A stretch of DNA of 5,056 nt, taken from NCBI GenBank assembly GCA_902491915.1, contig CABUJL010000124.1:1-5056 (forward strand). The letters run 5' to 3'. Position 1 is the stretch's first letter; every line of letters starts with the position of its first letter. Made by a program: the position numbers and the translations under genes. This DNA is from an uncultured Collinsella sp. Its GTDB lineage: Bacteria > Actinomycetota > Coriobacteriia > Coriobacteriales > Coriobacteriaceae. The notes under the pieces were generated by a model. The model was not told where the DNA came from. It did no database searches and saw nothing but the letters and a program-made list of their open reading frames with translations. Positions 1 to 5,056 of the stretch are shown piece after piece.

Positions 1-359
1 TCGTTGTTCTCGCCACGCTGCAGGGCAATGCTCGAACGCGCCGGCACCACATGACCGTCCTTGAGCATCATGTAGTCGAGCAGCGGTTGGCCCTCAAACG
101 AAACCGCCGCGGGCACGATGCAGATCATGTCAAGCTCCTGGATACGCTCGGCGACACCAGTCAAACCGGCAAGCACGTCATGCTCAAAGTCGGCAGCGCT
201 CACCAGGCCACCGGGCATGGCGCCCATAAAGAGCGGAGCCGGAACGCACAGCACGCGCGCCCCGCGCTCGTGGGCCAGACGAGCCTGGTCCTCGATGCGG
301 CCGCAAATGCCCTCAACATCCCCAAGGCGCATATCGATCTGTGCAAGCGCGAGCTTCAT
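1..359 (-). CDS. Nitrilase-fold protein, probably N-terminal part of NAD+ synthetase (partial, runs off left edge)
   Basis: Only the first 119 codons are present. The opening MKLALAQIDMRLGDVEG closely resembles the carbon-nitrogen hydrolase (nitrilase) domain that begins glutamine-dependent NAD+ synthetases, where it releases ammonia from glutamine for amidation of deaminated NAD in the cytoplasm. The later blocks VLCVPAPLFMGAMPGGL (36-52) and LLDYMMLKDGHVVPARSS (93-110) line up with the family's FPELALTGYPPEDL and LYNAA...DGKVLGVYRK blocks. Two catalytic residues look absent: the Glu of the PEL block is Ala41, and an ungapped alignment puts Ser110 at the Lys. The nucleophilic Cys and any synthetase domain lie outside the window. 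The start is firm: an in-frame TGA lies two codons upstream (363-365), and AAAGGG (367-372) sits 7 nt before the ATG. A probable terminator lies between it and the superoxide reductase gene, so it may be transcribed separately. A stand-alone or non-catalytic nitrilase-like protein is possible. Confidence 0.72.
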   Translation of the reverse strand, partial: MKLALAQIDMRLGDVEGICGRIEDQARLAHERGARVLCVPAPLFMGAMPGGLVSAADFEHDVLAGLTGVAERIQELDMICIVPAAVSFEGQPLLDYMMLKDGHVVPARSSIALQRGENN

Positions 360-398
360 GGCTCAGCCCTTTCCGTCGTAAACCATCGAAATCGTAGT

Positions 399-431
399 AA
401 AAGCGCCGACCGCATAATGCAGCCGGCGCTT
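399..431 (-). terminator. Probable intrinsic terminator after the superoxide reductase gene
   Basis: On the minus strand an 8-bp perfect stem, AAGCGCCG / CGGCGCTT (401-408 with 424-431), encloses a 15-nt loop that can add a few inner pairs (410 with 422; 412-414 with 418-420). The stem runs directly into TTTT (402-399). It begins about 45 nt after the superoxide reductase stop codon and ends about 40 nt before the nitrilase-like start, which suits a Rho-independent terminator for the upstream gene. The U-tract is short, so termination may be partial. Confidence 0.55.
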
Positions 432-476
432 GCATGTGCATATGCTAGCTATGATACCCCGAGCGGGGGCGCGCTC

Positions 477-839
477 CTAGAATGTCGCGGACCACAGCCC
501 GTGCAGGTTGCAATAGGCATAGACGGTACCGGTCTTGGAGCCGCCCGCGAAAAACGTCGCGGGTTTAATGCCGGGCTCAAGGTAATGGACCTCTAAGCGG
601 CCCTCGGCCTCAAGGGCGATCCACTCAATGTAGTGCTCGGGCAGGCTGGGGTGCTCGACCGAGCCAACGCGGGCGCGAATCACGTGACCGTCGCGCTCGG
701 TCTCGACAACAGGCACGTGCTTCTCATGCGCCGCGTCCTCAGTGTTTGCGGTCAGCTCCGTGCAACCGGCAGGGGTCGCAACGCCGTCGCCAAGGGCAGC
801 GATGAGCTTACCGTCGGGGTCCTTAAAGAATTTCGCCAT
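477..839 (-). CDS. Superoxide reductase (neelaredoxin/desulfoferrodoxin family) lacking the desulforedoxin-type iron site
   Basis: This complete 120-residue cytoplasmic protein belongs to the family that reduces superoxide to hydrogen peroxide at a mononuclear Fe(His)4(Cys) centre, an oxygen-defence enzyme typical of anaerobes. All ligand positions are visible: the EKHVP motif (Glu39, Lys40, His41), HPSLPEHYIEW with His63 and His69, and YCNLHGLW with Cys110 and His113. The Lys and Glu are the family's loop residues that assist catalysis. The N-terminus, MAKFFKDPDGK, resembles the start of two-iron desulfoferrodoxins but keeps only one cysteine there (Cys26), so the first iron site cannot form in the usual way. 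The start is chosen for AAGGAGA 5 nt upstream and the family-like N-terminus; the frame stays open to 929 but that extension matches nothing. It is probably its own transcription unit, with a terminator-like hairpin after it. No rubredoxin partner is adjacent. Confidence 0.92.
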   Translation of the reverse strand: MAKFFKDPDGKLIAALGDGVATPAGCTELTANTEDAAHEKHVPVVETERDGHVIRARVGSVEHPSLPEHYIEWIALEAEGRLEVHYLEPGIKPATFFAGGSKTGTVYAYCNLHGLWSATF

Positions 840-844
840 GATGT

Positions 845-851
845 TCTCCTT
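845..851 (-). promoter_or_regulatory. Ribosome binding site that fixes the superoxide reductase start
   Basis: AAGGAGA on the minus strand lies 5 nt before the ATG at 839-837. It decides in favour of this ATG over the in-frame ATG at 929, which would add about 30 residues unlike anything in the family. Confidence 0.75.
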
Positions 852-872
852 TGCTGATGTGCCAATGTTCTT

Positions 873-906
873 GATGGTTCTTATGCCCAAAGGCAGACAA
901 ACCATC
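873..906 (-). promoter_or_regulatory. Imperfect dyad/hairpin in the leader of the superoxide reductase gene
   Basis: Two nested inverted repeats share one centre: an outer 7-bp pair (873-879 with 900-906, GATGGTT / AACCATC) and an inner 4-bp pair (884-887 with 892-895, TGCC / GGCA) around a 4-nt loop, separated by a symmetric 4 x 4 internal loop. The dyad starts about 33 nt upstream of the start codon. It could be a leader RNA hairpin or a binding site for a dimeric regulator. A weak -10-like CATAAG lies inside it on the minus strand, but no good -35 was found, so no promoter is called. Chance is not excluded. Confidence 0.3.
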
Positions 907-1004
907 CACGGCATTGCAAATGAACACATAACGGATCAGGCAAGCGGTCGGGCCAAAATGCGTCGACCGTCCTGCCCACTCCAGCAGTCCCACCCCGCGC
1001 GCGG

Positions 1005-4000
1005 CTAGCGCCCGTCGCCGCCGAGCAGCGCCAGGACATCCTCGCGCGTGAACAGTGCCGACGAGATGCCGTCGCCGCCGAGCACGCTGTTGACCAGATC
1101 GCGCTTGGACTCCTGCATCTGCATAATGCGCTCCTCGATCGTGTCCTTGGCGATGAGCTTGTACACGGTCACGGTATGTTGCTGGCCAATACGGTGTGCA
1201 CGGTCAGTCGCTTGGTCCTGCGCCGCCACGTTCCACCACGGGTCGTAGTGGATGACCACGTCGGCAGCCGTCAGGTTAAGGCCCACGCCGCCCGCCTTAA
1301 GCGAAATCAAAAAGACCGGAACCTCGCCCGCTTGGAACTGCGCGACCATCTTGGCGCGGCTCTCCTTAGACGAAGCGCCCGTGAGCTTAAGGAAGACGAT
1401 GTCCTCCTTGGCCAAGCGCTTACCGATGATATCGAGCATACCCGTAAACTGGCTGAACAACAGGATGCGATGTCCGCCGTCGTGGGCGCCGTGCACGAGC
1501 TCCATGCACGTATCGAGTTTGGCGCTCCCCGCCTTGTAATCCTCGTAGTGTAGACGCGGGTCGCAGCAGATCTGGCGCAGCTTGGTGAGCTCGGCGAGCA
1601 CCTTGAGCTTGTCTTTCTTAAACTCGGATGACTCGCGGTGCTGCACCTGTTGGGCGATACGGTCCTGGTTGGCCAGGTAGAGCTTGCGCTGCTCGCCGGT
1701 GAGCTGCGCCATGACCGTATCCTCGATCTTCTCGGGCAGGTCGGCCACCACGTCTTCCTTGACACGGCGCAGCACAAACGGCGACACGAGCGCTTGCAGG
1801 CGAGCGGCACTGTCGCCCTCGGCATGCTCGACCGGGCTTTCGAAGCGCTTTGCAAACGATTCACGCGTGCCGAGCAGGCCCGGCATTAAAAAGTCGAAGA
1901 TGCTCCAGAGCTCGGATAGGCGGTTTTCGATGGGCGTGCCCGTCAGGGCAAAGCGCACGCCGGCAGGCAAGCGCTTTGCGGCGCGCGCCACCTGGGTGAG
2001 CGGGTTTTTAATGTACTGGGCCTCATCGAGCACCGCACGGGCAAAGTCCTGCTCGGCGTACTCGTCGATATCGCGCCGCATAAGGTCATACGACGTCACG
2101 ACCACGTTATGCTCGGCCACGCCGGCAATCTGTACGCGACGCTGCGCCTTGGCGCCCACGATGGCGCACACATCGAGCGAGGGCGCAAAGCGCTCCAGCT
2201 CGGCAGTCCAGTTGTACACGAGTGAGGCCGGGCATACCACGAGCGTGGGCTTGGTGTCCCCCGCCTCCACGCGCGCCAGGATATGCGCGATCATCTGGAG
2301 CGTTTTGCCCAGGCCCATGTCGTCGGCCAGGATGCCGCCAAGGCCCAGGTGTTCGAGCGAGCCGAGCCACTGGTAGCCGTCGACCTGATAGCCGCGCAGT
2401 GTGGCCTTGAGCGAGACCGGCACCGTAAAGTCCATCTTGCCGAGCGTGTCCAGACGCTCGACGGTACGGCGGAACGCAGCGTCGCGATCGGCCTCAAGCG
2501 CCGGCGTGCGCGCAAGCATGCTATCGACGAACAGGGTACTCGACGCGGGGAGCGACACGCCGTCGAGCAGGTCGACAGCATCGACACCCAGGTCCTCGGC
2601 AAGGCCAAACGCGGCGCGGGCGCCCTCGTCCAGGCGAATGATGTCGCCGGACGTAAGGCGCGCAAACGTCTGGTGGCGCTTGTACGAGTCCAGATAGATG
2701 GCAAGGTCGGCCGCCGAAAGACCGCTCGCGCCCAATTCAACATCGAGCAGGTTGCTCTTGACGGTCGCACGCACCGAAAGCTTGGGCGCGGGACGGACCG
2801 AAATCTGGCGCAGACGGTCGCTGAGCATAACCTCACCCAACTCGGACAGGGCAGACAGGCCCTCGGTCAGCAGGCAGAACAAGCTCTCGTCATCGCGTTC
2901 CTCAAACGCCAGACCGCCCTCGTAAAAGTCGAAATACAGGGCCGCCGTATCCATAACGCGAAACTCTGCCACCTCGTCGCGGGGCGGCACGCCCGGGCGC
3001 TGCTCTTCGAAGGGGCTGCCCGGAGCACCCAGACTAAAGAGGTCTGCCGACCAGTCGCCGTAGGTAACCGTAATTTTGCAGGTCACGAGCCCATCGTCGA
3101 CGCCGATTGCCATAGCAAAGCTCGGCTCGGGCGCCGCGGTATCGAGCGCAGCGGGCGCGGTAAGGTCGGTATAGTCGCGCAAAATGGGCAGAGCCATACG
3201 ACAGAACTCCCCCACCTGGTCGGCAGCGATATGGACTGGCGTGCGACAGGGCAGCAAGCGCGATAGGAACGGCGCCGCATGCTGGGCAAACGCCACATCG
3301 GTGCGGCGCGCACGGCGGGGGTCGACCAGATAAGCTACGTCGCCCGAAGCAAAGCAGTATGCATCGGCCGGCAGGCGCAGATCGTAGCTACCACCAGCCG
3401 CCGGCGCGATTTTGGCGGCAAGGAGCGGTGGGCGCTTAGCGGACGCCTCGTCCTCCCCTTGCGGAGACAGCTCAACCGCCACGTCATAGGTGCGATGCGT
3501 CGTCGTCCCCCGCGACCAGGCGGGCTCAAAAGAGATGGTCTGGCCGCGCAGCAGGTCCAGCACATATACGATGCTATGCTCGGACAGCGGCAACTGACGC
3601 TCGGCGACAAAACCGCTGCGGGCAAAGTCGTACGACGCCGAACGCGAGCTTGTGATGTCATCGAGATAGGCAACTGTCGTCAAGACAAGGCTGAGCAGCT
3701 TTGTCGACACATCTTCGAAGGCTTCGGGCGTATGGACAAACGTGAGCTTCTTGCCGTACGAGAAGGTGCCGCCGCGCACGTAGGCATCGGCCATGCCGTC
3801 GATATCCTTGACCACGTAGGACACCGAACCGCAGCGAATGCGAAACTCGAGCGCCCAGTTAAAGCGATCGGCAAACAGCGGATTGTAGTACGGCACCAGC
3901 GAGGGCTCCAACGCCGCTTTGGGGGCGTCGGGACCAACGGCACCGGCAAGCTTGCGGCGCATGCTCGCCAGCTCATCCATGCGCGCGTTCGAAAGATCGG

Positions 4001-4469
4001 AGAGCGCCGCCATGAGGCTGGGACTCGTGGGGACAGGTGCTGGGAAGGGAAAGTTGGGGTTGACCGTGGGCGTTGTAGGCGCGGGACGCGCGGACTGTTT
4101 GGGCTGAGCCGCAAACGTGCGGACCGGCGTGCGCAAACCTTCGACGGGCTCGGCACCGCTGGCGTCCAGGTACGCCAGCGCCGTGGCGATGGCGTGCTTG
4201 CACATGCCGGGGTAGCGATAGGCAGCGGGGCAATCGCAGTCGTAGTCGATCACCTCGTGCTCGTCCATGTCAAGCGCCACGTGCGTCTTGTACAGGTCGC
4301 CGCGCGAGCCGCGCACCGAGCCCTCAACCGTCACGTTTTTGGAGAAGCGCGAGCCGCTGTCCTCGATCGACAGAACGGCGCCGTTGAGCATGAGCGAACA
4401 CCCCTTCATAAAGGTTCCGCTCAACGCCGCCTCTTTGCGAAGCGCCTGCACAAACGTCCCCTGCGCCAT
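1005..4469 (-). CDS. SWIM zinc-finger SNF2-family helicase/DNA translocase
   Basis: This complete 1154-residue protein is a superfamily 2 SNF2-type ATPase, expected to translocate on double-stranded DNA and remodel protein-DNA complexes; its bacterial substrate is not established. A SWIM zinc finger comes first: Cys78-x-Cys80 and Cys90-x-His92 in CDCPAAYRYPGMCKH. A Pro/Ala/Thr-rich linker follows (about 123-152), then a long SNF2-associated region (about 190-680) without motifs I can name. The C-terminal motor has all landmarks: LRGYQ (691-695), Walker A DDMGLGKT (716-723), DEAQ (815-818), LTGTPIEN (842-849), SLKAGGVGLNL (1056-1066) and DQATDRAHRIGQ (1085-1096) with the likely arginine finger. 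The motor looks active. The start is chosen for GGAGG 5 nt before ATG 4469; a GTG at 4487 would add six residues but abuts the upstream inverted repeat. It is co-oriented with dnaE, 162 nt downstream. No strong terminator follows its stop. Confidence 0.93.
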   Translation of the reverse strand: MAQGTFVQALRKEAALSGTFMKGCSLMLNGAVLSIEDSGSRFSKNVTVEGSVRGSRGDLYKTHVALDMDEHEVIDYDCDCPAAYRYPGMCKHAIATALAYLDASGAEPVEGLRTPVRTFAAQPKQSARPAPTTPTVNPNFPFPAPVPTSPSLMAALSDLSNARMDELASMRRKLAGAVGPDAPKAALEPSLVPYYNPLFADRFNWALEFRIRCGSVSYVVKDIDGMADAYVRGGTFSYGKKLTFVHTPEAFEDVSTKLLSLVLTTVAYLDDITSSRSASYDFARSGFVAERQLPLSEHSIVYVLDLLRGQTISFEPAWSRGTTTHRTYDVAVELSPQGEDEASAKRPPLLAAKIAPAAGGSYDLRLPADAYCFASGDVAYLVDPRRARRTDVAFAQHAAPFLSRLLPCRTPVHIAADQVGEFCRMALPILRDYTDLTAPAALDTAAPEPSFAMAIGVDDGLVTCKITVTYGDWSADLFSLGAPGSPFEEQRPGVPPRDEVAEFRVMDTAALYFDFYEGGLAFEERDDESLFCLLTEGLSALSELGEVMLSDRLRQISVRPAPKLSVRATVKSNLLDVELGASGLSAADLAIYLDSYKRHQTFARLTSGDIIRLDEGARAAFGLAEDLGVDAVDLLDGVSLPASSTLFVDSMLARTPALEADRDAAFRRTVERLDTLGKMDFTVPVSLKATLRGYQVDGYQWLGSLEHLGLGGILADDMGLGKTLQMIAHILARVEAGDTKPTLVVCPASLVYNWTAELERFAPSLDVCAIVGAKAQRRVQIAGVAEHNVVVTSYDLMRRDIDEYAEQDFARAVLDEAQYIKNPLTQVARAAKRLPAGVRFALTGTPIENRLSELWSIFDFLMPGLLGTRESFAKRFESPVEHAEGDSAARLQALVSPFVLRRVKEDVVADLPEKIEDTVMAQLTGEQRKLYLANQDRIAQQVQHRESSEFKKDKLKVLAELTKLRQICCDPRLHYEDYKAGSAKLDTCMELVHGAHDGGHRILLFSQFTGMLDIIGKRLAKEDIVFLKLTGASSKESRAKMVAQFQAGEVPVFLISLKAGGVGLNLTAADVVIHYDPWWNVAAQDQATDRAHRIGQQHTVTVYKLIAKDTIEERIMQMQESKRDLVNSVLGGDGISSALFTREDVLALLGGDGR

Positions 4470-4474
4470 CACTT

Positions 4475-4479
4475 CCTCC
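4475..4479 (-). promoter_or_regulatory. Ribosome binding site that fixes the SNF2 helicase start
   Basis: GGAGG on the minus strand stands 5 nt before the ATG at 4469-4467. The GTG at 4472 would be only 2 nt away, and the GTG at 4487 lies upstream of this site, so the ATG is preferred. The site is 8 nt from the edge of the inverted-repeat element. Confidence 0.75.
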
Positions 4480-4487
4480 AATCTCAC

Positions 4488-4621
4488 CCGGGGTAGCTAA
4501 TTTGGGACGGGGCTATTTTAGCTACCCCCCATATGTCGGTTGAGATGTATTCCGACCCCGACTCATTCGCCATCAGCCAAAGGGTAGCTAAAATAGCCCC
4601 GTCCCAAATTAGCTACCCCGG
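4488..4621. repeat. Composite perfect inverted repeat (2 x 40 bp, 54-bp centre) between dnaE and the SNF2 gene
   Basis: Positions 4488-4527 and 4582-4621 are exact reverse complements over all 40 bp; pairing breaks at once on both sides (4487/4622 and 4528/4581). Each arm is itself self-complementary: GGGGTAGCTAA (4490-4500) pairs with TTAGCTACCCC (4518-4528) around a 17-nt loop containing GGGACGGGGC, and the other arm has the matching 10-bp stem (4582-4591 with 4609-4618). The centre (4528-4581) shows only a weak 5-bp dyad (4535-4539 with 4552-4556). This layout, two hairpin units in opposite orientation around a spacer, resembles paired REP elements (BIME/REPIN) or a small MITE. No clear target-site duplication or transposase gene is seen. 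It could also act as a structured RNA or terminator between the two genes. The structure is certain; its identity as a dispersed repeat is inference. Confidence 0.9.
4579..4618 (-). terminator. Possible weak terminator of dnaE (proximal arm of the inverted repeat)
   Basis: In the direction of dnaE transcription, the first arm forms a 10-bp stem (GGGTAGCTAA / TTAGCTACCC, 17-nt loop) starting about 14 nt after the stop codon, followed by only three Ts (4581-4579) and then GG. The position fits a terminator but the U-tract is poor. The alternative 40-bp fold of the whole element would compete with this hairpin. Confidence 0.3.
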
Positions 4622-4631
4622 CAAAGGCATC

Positions 4632-5056
4632 CTAGATAACCGTCACGCGGCCTTGGTTGCCGACGATGGCCTTTGCCTCTGCCAGCAGCGGAATCGAGCG
4701 TGCATTGACCTTGGCCGGCACCTCAGCGCGCAGCACGCGCCCGTCGACTTGCTCAATAAAGATCTCCACGCGGTCGCCGCCCGGGTTGGTGGTGAGCACC
4801 GTGGCCAGGCGCGCCATATTGCCCTGGCTAAAGCGGCTGTTGGGCACCATGACCTCAAAGACCTTGGGCTTGTTTTTCTCCTCGCTAAGCTCCAGCGGCA
4901 CAATCTCCTGCGCGATGATCTGGTCGCCGCGGTCCGAGCGCTCGAGCTTGCCCTTAATGCGCACAAACGCGTCGGACAGCTGCGCGCCGGTCTCGGGATC
5001 GACCTCGCCGTACAGATACCCCTCGGCCTCCTTGTAGGTCTTGGGGAACACCACGA
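4632..5056 (-). CDS. dnaE: DNA polymerase III subunit alpha, C-terminal end (partial, runs off right edge)
   Basis: The last 141 or so codons of the replicative polymerase are present; the catalytic PHP, palm, finger and helix-hairpin-helix parts lie outside the window. What remains matches the C-terminal region: VVFPKTY at the left edge is the typical strand of the OB-fold (nucleic-acid binding) domain, followed about 20 residues later by AFVRIKGKLERSDRGDQIIA and QEIVPLE, the second characteristic OB block. The piece between them (GYLYGEVDPETGAQ) seems longer than in many DnaE proteins. The final stretch, with NPGGDRVEIFI and ending GRVTVI, fits the small C-terminal domain of the family. It acts in the replisome, synthesising DNA with the sliding clamp and clamp loader. 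The gene stops 10 bp before the inverted-repeat element. The alternative, a stand-alone OB protein, is unlikely because the frame is open to the window edge. Confidence 0.85.
   Translation of the reverse strand, partial: VVFPKTYKEAEGYLYGEVDPETGAQLSDAFVRIKGKLERSDRGDQIIAQEIVPLELSEEKNKPKVFEVMVPNSRFSQGNMARLATVLTTNPGGDRVEIFIEQVDGRVLRAEVPAKVNARSIPLLAEAKAIVGNQGRVTVI

Larger units (their letters stand above)
840..1004. other. Intergenic spacer between the SNF2 and superoxide reductase genes
   Basis: These 165 bp hold the superoxide reductase ribosome binding site and the 873-906 dyad. A 6-bp inverted repeat (945-950 with 964-969, 13-nt loop) lies 36-60 nt beyond the SNF2 stop but has no T-tract in either direction, so it is not a convincing terminator. 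The GC-rich self-complementary CCGCGCGCGG just after the stop also lacks a T-tract. No promoter with both hexamers was recognised. Confidence 0.5.

Noticed and set aside
51..596. Plus-strand 181-codon frame across the nitrilase-like gene and the terminator region
   Set aside because: It overlaps two minus-strand genes with clear family motifs and crosses a terminator-like hairpin; the product shows no known domain.
861..945. Sigma-70-type promoter for the superoxide reductase gene
   Set aside because: CATAAG with TGGATG at 17-bp spacing matches the consensus at only 4/6 and 3/6; not good enough to call.
945..969. 6-bp inverted repeat with 13-nt loop downstream of the SNF2 stop codon
   Set aside because: Considered as a terminator; no T-tract on either side and the stem is short.
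4157..4180. 8-bp perfect inverted repeat with 8-nt loop inside the SNF2 coding sequence
   Set aside because: It falls in ordinary coding sequence (residues near the end of the SWIM region) in GC-rich DNA; most likely chance.
2283..4496. Long plus-strand reading frames (about 327 and 405 codons) opposite the SNF2 gene
   Set aside because: They lie antisense to a gene with a full set of helicase motifs, their products are Arg/Gly/Ala-rich without recognisable motifs, and such frames are common opposite GC-rich coding sequence.
4490..4527. Possible G-quadruplex in the repeat arm (GGGG, GGG, GGGG runs)
   Set aside because: Only three G-runs lie close together in an arm; a fourth would require a long loop, and the hairpin pairing uses one of the runs.
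4484..4573. 29-residue minus-strand frame (begins MANESGSEY) inside the inverted repeat, ending next to the helicase ribosome binding site
   Set aside because: A leader peptide was considered, but there is no Shine-Dalgarno sequence before its ATG and half of it is translated repeat arm. Too short and unsupported.

Overview
The window carries four protein-coding genes, all on the minus strand: the C-terminal end of dnaE, a complete SNF2-family helicase gene, a complete superoxide-reductase-like gene, and the N-terminal end of a nitrilase-fold protein resembling glutamine-dependent NAD+ synthetase. The DNA is GC-rich. A superoxide reductase points to an anaerobe or microaerophile. Together with the high GC content and the protein style, this suggests a high-GC Gram-positive gut anaerobe of the Coriobacteriia (Collinsella-like). 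That placement is inference; there is no rRNA or species-specific marker here.

Layout in the direction of transcription (right to left). 5056-4632: 3' end of dnaE, the replicative DNA polymerase III alpha subunit. 4621-4488: a striking 134-bp intergenic element made of two perfect 40-bp inverted arms around a 54-bp centre, each arm being a hairpin in its own right. It fills most of the 162-bp spacer between dnaE and the next start codon. 4469-1005: a 1154-residue SWIM zinc finger plus SNF2 helicase/translocase. 1004-840: a 165-bp spacer holding the leader of the next gene, with a 34-bp imperfect dyad. 839-477: a 120-residue superoxide reductase with all five iron ligands but without the cysteines of the rubredoxin-like centre. 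476-360: a 117-bp spacer with a probable intrinsic terminator. 359-1: the first 119 codons of the nitrilase-like protein.

The genes do not form an obvious pathway: replication, DNA remodelling, oxidative defence and possible NAD synthesis are simply co-oriented. There is no CRISPR array, tRNA, rRNA, transposase or defence island. The least ordinary parts are the composite inverted repeat between dnaE and the helicase gene, the missing catalytic Glu (and probably Lys) in the nitrilase-like domain, and the eroded N-terminal metal site of the superoxide reductase. Long plus-strand reading frames opposite the helicase gene look like shadows of GC-rich coding sequence.
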